Below, piece by piece: positions 9,901 to 14,608 of a stretch of DNA of 14,608 nucleotides. The DNA comes from CAZLYK01 sp964563495 (GTDB lineage Bacteria > Acidobacteriota > Blastocatellia > RBC074). A model generated the notes under the pieces. It saw only the letters and a list, made by a program, of their open reading frames with translations, ran no database searches and had not been told where the DNA came from. The DNA is taken from assembly GCA_964563495.1 (NCBI GenBank), contig CAZLYK010000140.1, positions 1 through 14,608 on the forward strand, given 5' to 3'. The number at the start of each line of letters is the position of its first letter. Within the stretch, counting starts at the first letter, position 1. The translations under genes and the position numbers were made by a program.

Positions 9901-10649
9901 CCCGATTTGGTCTGCACCAGAACCACCGCCCCGCCCGCGCGTCCGAACTCCGCTGAGTATGCGTTGGTCAGGACCTGAAATTCCTTGATCGTGCTGATAT
10001 TGACGTTCTGCCGGTTCTGATTTTCGGATGAGTCGTCGTTGTTGACGCCGTCGATCTGGAATGTCGCCGAGCGGCTGCCCTGGCCGCTGAACGAAGCATA
10101 CGAGCCGGTCGAGTTGGTCGGGTTATTCGAAGAGCCGATCCAGGGGGCGTTCTGAAACCCCGGAATCTGTTCGACCAGCGAGATGAAGTTTCGCCCGGCG
10201 AGCGGCGTGTCTTCGATCCGCTTGGCGTCGAGTGAGTATTTGATCTCGCCGGTGGTCGTTTCGATCTGCGGCGTCTCGCCGGTGATCTGGACTTCAGCGC
10301 CGACGGCAGAGACCTCGAGCTTGAAGTTCGAGACCGTCGTCTTGTTCAGCTCGACCAGGACGCCGGTCTTGGTGACCTTCTGGAATCCCGGCGCCTCGAC
10401 AGTCACATCGTATGCGCCGAGCGACAGGAAAGGCATTTGGAAATAACCCTCGGCATTGGCAGTGCCCTCACGCACGAAACCGGTTTCGGTGTTTTTTGCA
10501 GTCACCTTGGCGCCTGGAATGACCGCCCCGGAAGCGTCGGCGACCGTGCCGCTGAGGGTGCCCGTCACGGTCTGCGCGGCGCTTGCCATGCTCAGACTGA
10601 GCACCAGAAACATCAATGCCAGGATAGTTGCTATACGTAGACGAATCAT
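6963..10649 (-). CDS. TonB-dependent receptor 2, Oar-like, with carboxypeptidase-regulatory domain
   Basis: An outer-membrane receptor of 1228 residues, paralogous in layout to receptor 1. It has a signal peptide (ILALMFLVLSLSMASA, cut near residue 25). The carboxypeptidase-regulatory domain is at about 27-115 (GTLSGTVADASGAVIPGAKV, then EGYFQMPFLSLGAYDVTVEA). The plug is at about 135-260 (TFQIDGVNNDDSSENQNRQNV, EFGRAGGAVVLVQTKSGTNQFHG), followed by a barrel ending GQLALRLVF. The mature part contains ten cysteines that fall into five close pairs, suggesting disulfides in surface loops. ATG 10649 is chosen because GGGAGG lies 5 nt upstream; the in-frame ATG at 10667 has no ribosome site. The gene follows the GH42-like gene by 27 nt, so the two are probably co-transcribed. 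A role in importing the product of that enzyme is inference. Confidence 0.94.
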   Translation of the reverse strand: MIRLRIATILALMFLVLSLSMASAAQTVTGTLSGTVADASGAVIPGAKVTAKNTETGFVREGTANAEGYFQMPFLSLGAYDVTVEAPGFQKVTKTGVLVELNKTTVSNFKLEVSAVGAEVQITGETPQIETTTGEIKYSLDAKRIEDTPLAGRNFISLVEQIPGFQNAPWIGSSNNPTNSTGSYASFSGQGSRSATFQIDGVNNDDSSENQNRQNVNISTIKEFQVLTNAYSAEFGRAGGAVVLVQTKSGTNQFHGEGFDFIQNDIFNANGFYRNAAGRSSTTGELLQPRQIVRRHQYGWTFGGPVWFPEKYFGPASFDGRDRLHFFISGERVSNKTSGTVGRFKWLPTDVPRACGPGEVAAPAGPYCVDPATHPNLQRDLAFMRRVISLWDTPELSNVQPNDPNACADMIAAGRGNRCVTLQVVNVFPDSDYTGRMDFKATKNDTMTLRYQYSRQIRRSGRIIFGDNFGTNNNRQYNIGFTQTHVFSNRQVGEFRYGFGNRSTLQDVADDNAIPTIRFANTLCGSSLCGTIIGTSTNVPINRRQRDHQLVYNHTISLSKHTLKVGIDQRFQQLDDVTGDRARGFWTFSTLDSLASIRAKTGYTGWENFLRGFVTGYQAGFGNPTAENRFGETNLYFEDKYSIARNFTLHLGARYEYVRAPDEIENRFEYGYTDDRNNIEPRIGFAWTPSGENGFLSRLTGQTGQFVIRGGYGIYHSRLFQSIFSQNQLSIRTQPPNGFASDFSALCRNEISDPSCGFVFTPGVASRSAAFTVNSAGGTGAVRDTGGRLLSTLLIPAKNLQMPYVQQWNLTTERQFGNQFALHIGYSGNRGIGLPFYDSANDSIYPFTSPNLLVDVGGGNFKPVVFDRACTDFSDPICVIRNTAGAIDLTASGPLRSFSALNSTTATLAQKGIAIVDGVPHGYISLSQPRTQERRPDPLISRNVNLQNFGWSYYHALNVKLSKRLSYGLSFNLTYTFSKSIDTGSEATFTGVDTNAPSSKKGGAAASLRGLSGFHTPHRLVASYSYQLPIFRTQQGFIGRALGGWVITGVTTLQTGNPFTVLLGYDVNADGLGADRPRVADLSVLGRSIDNGRQLSGGGPTDSISQTQLPGTAFIPAQAGTINADQRVYLPGTAADGTLGRNTFFTHGLNYTDMTAQKEIKIRESAKLILRMEFFNIFNRVSFDVPARTILSATPLGRITAQRNPANFVNSGRDNGSRMGQLALRLVF

Positions 10650-10654
10650 AGAAG

Positions 10655-10660
10655 CCTCCC
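10655..10660 (-). promoter_or_regulatory. Ribosome binding site of receptor 2
   Basis: GGGAGG on the minus strand, 5 nt before ATG 10649. It fixes the start at 10649 rather than at the in-frame ATG 10667, which lies upstream of this site. Confidence 0.8.
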
Positions 10661-10676
10661 TAGACATCTGGCAGGT

Positions 10677-13022
10677 TTATTTTTTCTCGCGAATCTCAAT
10701 CACCCAGACTGCTTGTGGCGTCAGCATCTTTGCCAGGCCGATGCGCCCACCAGCTATCTTATGCGTCACCGGCTGTCCGGTCACCAGATCGCGAATCGTG
10801 AAGTTTGGGTAAGGCGATTGGAGTTTGACTTCGGCAGCCAGCTCCCGCTCGCCGTTGTTGAATATGAAGTAGAGCTTGTAGCCGTCGCCGACCAGCAAAC
10901 GGACTTCGATCATGTTATCCGAAACCAGCGCCGGTCGCTCGACGCCGGCCCATTCTATCAGTCCCCGGAAGAATTCTTCCAGATTGTGTTCGCGTGTCCG
11001 CTCGAAGGCCATGCTCAGGAACGAGCCGGCCAGGAGCGTCTTCCCCCGCCCGTAGCTTGAGGCGGTCATCGCCGGTGAACCATCGGCGAATCTGGCCACC
11101 ACCTGCGCCGCCGGACTGATGGTCTCGAGCGCCTCCTGATAGATGTTGCCCGTCAAGCCGGCGCCTGCAGCTAGACGCGGCGTGGCGGCATGCGCGGCGG
11201 AGATGATCAGCGTATGTTTGGCCGCCGGCGTGATCGATGCTTCACGCGCGCCGAAGACCTGATCGAGACCAAAGCCGGGAATGACCGGTGTCGAAAAACC
11301 GCGTTCGTCGTTCCAGGCCGCCCGGGCTTCCATAACCAGCGCGCCGCCGGCTTCGGCATAGCCCGAAAGCGCGCGCACCGTCTCGCCGCGCAGCATGATC
11401 GGGTAGGGCGCGTAGATCAGTTTATAACCGCTCAAGTCCTGCCGCGCCAGATCGTCGGCGTGGATGTAATCAACCTGCAGACTCATCGGGAAGAGTGCGC
11501 GATAGACGCCCATCCACGAATCGCGCTCGACCCCGCCATATTCGTCCTGCGCACCCGGGAAGGGGATGCGGCGCGGCCCGCCGACCAGGTAAGCCAGCGG
11601 ATTGTAGACAATCGCTACCTGCGCTTTGGCCGGTTTGGCGTTGAGCAGCAGTTTGGCTTCGCGCGTCACGATCCGGCCGACCTGCCCCGCAACCTTGCTG
11701 CGTTCGGTCAACCGGCCGTCGAGATGAATCAAACCGTAGCCGCCCGATTCATAACCGGCGTTCATCGGGTAAAAAGCGTAGAAGTTGATCCCCTTTGCTC
11801 CGCGTGCGACGGCACTCCACGCCCAGTGGTTCAAGTCTTCGGGTGTCACCGGCGGGCTGACCCGCAAGCCGACGGTGCCGAAGCCCGCCTGCAATTCACC
11901 AATGTAAAAACCGTCCGAGTAGCGATAGCCTGCCGAGCGTGTGAAATCGAGCCGTGCGCCGCGCGCGATCGCGTCCTGACCCGTGGGGGACGAATGTTTC
12001 GGATAGAACGATGTACCCCAATATTGGATGACGCGCGCCATCGCCCAATCGTCCGGCGCGCCCGCGCCCATGAGCGGCGAGGTAAAGAGCGAAGGCGCGG
12101 CCGCGTGACTGGTGACCACGCCGCGAGGCGCGGCGCTCAAGACCGCTTCGGCACGCAGCCGCAAATCCTCCGCCAGTTTGTCCATGACAAAGTAGCGCCA
12201 GTCCAGATAATCCGCGTAGGTCAGAATCGTGCTGAAGCGCGGCGGCGCGACATCTTCCCAGCCGGTGAAACGGCGATACCACGCGCGATTGAGAGCCTCC
12301 AGAATCCCATACTTCTTCTCCAGCCAGCCGCGAAACCGCGCCGACGTGTGGCGGCAAAAGCAAAACTCGGGGTTGACCATGTACTGCATCGTCGCCCAGT
12401 TGACGATGTGCGGCTCGCTCCACAAATCCCAGCCGTAAAAGGCGCGACTCTTCCCTGCCTCCCGCGCCAGCGTCGTATAAAAGTTGAGGATCGCGCGCTG
12501 TACGCCGCTGTGGTCGGGACAGAAGCCGGGCGCAGACTGCGATTCGATCACATCACCGCTGTTGGCGACGAACTGCGAATCGGGATACTGCTTGCCCACC
12601 CAGTCGGGCGCCGAATCCATGTAGACCTGAATAATCACCTTCAGCCCCTGCTCTTCGGCAAGCTCCAGCATCTGGTCGATGTGGCGGAAATCGTATTTGC
12701 CCGGCTGCGGTTCGGCTGAACTCCAGTCCACCCAGCAGCGGACGGTGTTGAAACCGAGCTCTTTGATCTTCTCCAGGTCGGCGCGCCACTCCGCGCGATG
12801 CTTTTCCGGATCGGCCTGCAGCATCGGCGCACGCTCCCGGCCGCCGCCATACCAGACGGCGTATGGCAGAAACGGCTCATCGCCATGGCTGCGCGCCTGG
12901 CCACCTGTTCCGGTTGAAGACTGAGTTGCCGCGCTGCCGCTGGTTGACTGCGCGGCCGCCTGCGCCGCGGACAGACCGGTGACGACGAACAGCAAAGATA
13001 TGAGCGTTTTTCCCACAAACAT
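10677..13022 (-). CDS. Exported GH42-like beta-galactosidase family glycoside hydrolase
   Basis: A secreted glycosidase of 781 residues, likely acting on galactosides. After a signal peptide (MFVGKTLISLLFVVTGLSAA) and a Ser/Thr/Gly/Ala/Gln-rich linker (about 25-46), the TIM-barrel opens with FLPYAVWYGGG. It continues with LGFNTVRCWVDWSSAEPQPG, FDFRH-like and KVIIQVYMDSAPDW motifs typical of GH42. The acid/base is probably Glu203 in DLWSEPH and the nucleophile Glu376 in YIGELQAG. FCFCRHTSARFRGWLEKKYG is a GH42 hallmark. A glutaminase-like trimerisation domain follows (AQVAIVYNPLAYLVGG onward), then a C-terminal beta domain. The Asn that normally precedes the acid/base Glu is Ser here. ATG 13022 is preferred because it begins the signal peptide, although its ribosome site is weak. 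The open frame reaches TTG 13112, but that extension is hydrophilic. Confidence 0.88.
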   Translation of the reverse strand: MFVGKTLISLLFVVTGLSAAQAAAQSTSGSAATQSSTGTGGQARSHGDEPFLPYAVWYGGGRERAPMLQADPEKHRAEWRADLEKIKELGFNTVRCWVDWSSAEPQPGKYDFRHIDQMLELAEEQGLKVIIQVYMDSAPDWVGKQYPDSQFVANSGDVIESQSAPGFCPDHSGVQRAILNFYTTLAREAGKSRAFYGWDLWSEPHIVNWATMQYMVNPEFCFCRHTSARFRGWLEKKYGILEALNRAWYRRFTGWEDVAPPRFSTILTYADYLDWRYFVMDKLAEDLRLRAEAVLSAAPRGVVTSHAAAPSLFTSPLMGAGAPDDWAMARVIQYWGTSFYPKHSSPTGQDAIARGARLDFTRSAGYRYSDGFYIGELQAGFGTVGLRVSPPVTPEDLNHWAWSAVARGAKGINFYAFYPMNAGYESGGYGLIHLDGRLTERSKVAGQVGRIVTREAKLLLNAKPAKAQVAIVYNPLAYLVGGPRRIPFPGAQDEYGGVERDSWMGVYRALFPMSLQVDYIHADDLARQDLSGYKLIYAPYPIMLRGETVRALSGYAEAGGALVMEARAAWNDERGFSTPVIPGFGLDQVFGAREASITPAAKHTLIISAAHAATPRLAAGAGLTGNIYQEALETISPAAQVVARFADGSPAMTASSYGRGKTLLAGSFLSMAFERTREHNLEEFFRGLIEWAGVERPALVSDNMIEVRLLVGDGYKLYFIFNNGERELAAEVKLQSPYPNFTIRDLVTGQPVTHKIAGGRIGLAKMLTPQAVWVIEIREKK

Positions 13023-13036
13023 CCTGTTATTGCGGT

Positions 13037-13079
13037 TTGCAATTAAATGCAACCTGATGCTGGTCGTCCGACCATCAGG
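13037..13079 (-). promoter_or_regulatory. Two adjacent dyads in the oxidoreductase-GH42 gap
   Basis: On the minus strand, CCTGATGGTCG and CGACCAGCATCAGG (13079-13053) form an 11-bp stem with a GA loop and a 3-nt bulge. TTGCATTTAATTGCAA (13052-13037) follows directly: a TTGCA/TGCAA dyad ending 14 nt before ATG 13022. They could be an mRNA processing or attenuation hairpin plus an operator. No regulator is encoded nearby, and no T-run follows the first stem. Confidence 0.4.
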
Positions 13080-13120
13080 CTCGTCATTACTTCTGTGCAG
13101 ATTCCCTCTCAATCCGGCTT

Positions 13121-14461
13121 TTACCCGAGCACCACCTCCTGCCTGGTCTCATCGAACATCGCGCGTTTGCCGCTGTGCAGTGCGGCGATCGTCATGCAGA
13201 GCGCAACCGAGTGGTTGTAACCGGCTTCGATCCCCGCCACCGGCGACTTGCGATTGCGAACGCATTCGATCCAGTCGCGCATATGGGCGACGACGGTGGC
13301 GTCGGCATTTGTGCTCGTCTCGGCCGGTTCAGCGCTTCCGCCTTCACCGAGCAGCATCTTTTCGGTCAGACTCGTCGGTTTGGCCACTTTTTTGGCGTAA
13401 CGTTCAGTCAGCCCGCCTTCGGGCGAGACCTTGCCGGCGGTGAGATTGAGCGTGCCATTGATCGAGTAATAGAGATCGCGGTTGCCTCCGGCCGAATTGT
13501 TCATGCGGCTGGAATAGACCGCCTGAAAGCCTTTGGCCTGGTCATGAAGCGGGCCGTAATCAAAGACCGCCGTCAAAGTATCGGGATTGATGCGGCCATC
13601 ACGCCAACTGTAAACGCCTCCCTGCGCGACGACGCTGCGCGGCCGCGCCAATCCGGTCACGAAATGTAAGGTATCAATCTGATGAACCATCCACTGGTCG
13701 GGAATGCCCGACGAATAAGGCCAGTACAACCGGTACTCGATGTATTTATGCGGATCGAAAGCGTCCTTGGTGCGATTCATGACGAATCGCTTCCAATCCG
13801 TGTCCTCCGGGTGCAAGGCGCTGACGAGTTGCGGGCGGCGCCAGCGGAGCGGCTGGTTAGCATTGGTGCACATCTCGACCATGGTGATCTCACCGAATTC
13901 GCCTGATTGGAGAAACTCTTTCGCCCGCAGCGTATTCCGCGCGCTGCGTCGCTGTGTGCCGACCTGGACCACGCGATTCGTCTCTTTGACGGCTTTCAGA
14001 ATCGCGCGCGCCTCAGCCATCTGATTGGCCAGCGGCTTTTCGATGTAGGCGTCCCGCCCGGCGCGGACCGCTTCGACGCCGTGCAGGGCGTGCTGATGAT
14101 CGGCAGTGGCGATGATCACGGCCTGAACGTTTTTCATCTGGTACAGCTCGTCGTTGTTGCGCGCTTTGGCGATCGATCTACCCGTCAGCTTGCCGATAAA
14201 GGAGCCGCCTTCTTCGCGGCGGCGGTTCCAGATGTCGGAGACGGCAACAATCTCGCAGTTCTGCGCAGACGAGATGGCATTGAAAGCCGGAATCAGCGCC
14301 TCCATCGCGCGCTCGGAAAAACCCACTATGCCGACGCCGATCCGGTCGTTTGCACCTGGAATCCGGGCATAGCTCGCGGCGTCCCAGCTCAGCGCTCCGC
14401 CGGCAGCGCCGGCAGCCGTAAGCTTTATGAAATTGCGACGAGAATTTTGATGATTTGACAT
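13121..14461 (-). CDS. Tat-exported Gfo/Idh/MocA-family oxidoreductase
   Basis: A 446-residue NAD(P)-dependent oxidoreductase with an N-terminal Tat signal (SRRNFIKL at 7-14, then Ala/Gly-rich TAAGAAGGAL). It is expected to be exported folded with its cofactor. The Rossmann fold begins GVGIVG (42-47), followed by VAVSDIW. The family motif EKPLA is at 141-145, containing the conserved Lys. The second domain carries DQWMVHQIDTLHFVTG, with the active-site His/Asp region, and DWIECVRNRKSPVAG near the C-terminus. Members oxidise or epimerise sugars or act as redox-assisted glycosidases; the substrate cannot be read here. ATG 14461 has GAGGAG 4 nt upstream. It is the first gene of the probable operon with the GH42-like enzyme and receptor 2, which favours a sugar role. 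Confidence 0.94.
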   Translation of the reverse strand: MSNHQNSRRNFIKLTAAGAAGGALSWDAASYARIPGANDRIGVGIVGFSERAMEALIPAFNAISSAQNCEIVAVSDIWNRRREEGGSFIGKLTGRSIAKARNNDELYQMKNVQAVIIATADHQHALHGVEAVRAGRDAYIEKPLANQMAEARAILKAVKETNRVVQVGTQRRSARNTLRAKEFLQSGEFGEITMVEMCTNANQPLRWRRPQLVSALHPEDTDWKRFVMNRTKDAFDPHKYIEYRLYWPYSSGIPDQWMVHQIDTLHFVTGLARPRSVVAQGGVYSWRDGRINPDTLTAVFDYGPLHDQAKGFQAVYSSRMNNSAGGNRDLYYSINGTLNLTAGKVSPEGGLTERYAKKVAKPTSLTEKMLLGEGGSAEPAETSTNADATVVAHMRDWIECVRNRKSPVAGIEAGYNHSVALCMTIAALHSGKRAMFDETRQEVVLG

Positions 14462-14465
14462 AATG

Positions 14466-14471
14466 CTCCTC
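14466..14471 (-). promoter_or_regulatory. Ribosome binding site of the oxidoreductase
   Basis: GAGGAG on the minus strand, 4 nt before ATG 14461, supporting this start. The leader between it and palindrome copy 5 is only about ten bases. Any promoter must therefore lie within or beyond the palindrome; none was clear. Confidence 0.7.
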
Positions 14472-14482
14472 AGGGATGGAAA

Positions 14483-14555
14483 AAATAGACAGGATTAACA
14501 GGATTTTTCTGCTTTGTCTTTAATCCTGTTGAAATCATGTTAATCATGTCTATTT
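14483..14555. repeat. Palindromic element, copy 5 (degenerate, opposite orientation)
   Basis: Positions 14483-14507 pair with 14531-14555 at 22 of 25 bases. The right arm has ACATGATT where the left has ACAGGATT, in both of its units. Read on the minus strand, the loop TAAAGACAAAGCAGAAAA (14522-14505) matches the loop of copies 1-3. This copy is therefore inverted relative to them. It lies just upstream of the oxidoreductase and would be in, or overlap the promoter of, the first operon transcript. Confidence 0.85.
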
Positions 14556-14608
14556 AGATTCGATTGACGATCCCGCTCTCAGTCGCGCGGTTATTGCGGA
14601 CGAGCGTG
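14554..14608 (-). CDS. Possible 3' end of a gene running in from the right edge
   Basis: Read on the minus strand, an open frame from the window edge encodes LVRNNRATESGIVNRI before TAA at 14556-14554. The stop overlaps the outer end of palindrome copy 5, like the stops of other genes here. Only about 17 codons are visible, too few to assign a family or to be sure the frame is real. Confidence 0.2.
   Translation of the reverse strand, partial: TLVRNNRATESGIVNRI

Noticed and set aside
11190..12719. 509-codon open frame on the plus strand
   Set aside because: It lies entirely antisense to the GH42-like gene. The translation is Arg/Ala-rich without a recognisable domain, as expected for the opposite strand of GC-rich coding DNA.
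13907..14458. Plus-strand frame opposite the oxidoreductase
   Set aside because: The minus-strand protein has clear Tat, Rossmann and EKP motifs; the plus frame is its shadow.

Overview
The window looks like chromosomal DNA of an Acidobacteriota-type bacterium. The main clue is a pair of very large 'Oar-like' TonB-dependent receptors, each with an N-terminal carboxypeptidase-regulatory domain. They sit beside a Tat-exported Gfo/Idh/MocA oxidoreductase, a sulfatase and a GH42-type glycosidase. This taxon call is inference from gene types, not from a marker gene.

Layout. Positions 1-1522 hold no intact gene. They contain a 55-bp-arm inverted repeat (8-152), about 390 bp of non-coding DNA, a GC-rich palindrome (545-639) and the two ends of a decayed quinol-type nitric oxide reductase gene (norB). 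The catalytic middle of that gene is missing and its halves lie in different frames. All intact genes are on the minus strand. In transcription order they are: Gfo/Idh/MocA oxidoreductase (14461-13121), GH42-like beta-galactosidase (13022-10677), TonB-dependent receptor 2 (10649-6963), TonB-dependent receptor 1 (6668-3171), and an S1-family sulfatase (3033-1540).

The genes read as a small glycan-foraging locus. The two receptors would import oligosaccharides through the outer membrane. The secreted GH42-type enzyme and the sulfatase would trim a possibly sulfated, galactose-containing glycan. The Tat-exported oxidoreductase could oxidise or epimerise released sugars. The first three genes are close together (98 and 27 nt gaps) and are probably one operon. 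Receptor 1 has its own candidate promoter.

The most distinctive structural feature is a family of five AT-rich palindromic elements, at 8-152, 1417-1522, 3041-3169, 6874-6961 and 14483-14555. They are built from a repeated ACAGGATTA-like unit. Their arms differ between copies, but the changes occur in both arms so that pairing is kept. Four copies share an asymmetric loop. One copy is a perfect 88-bp palindrome without a loop. They lie in the main gaps of the locus and often touch stop codons. A second, GC-rich palindrome abuts the norB remnant.
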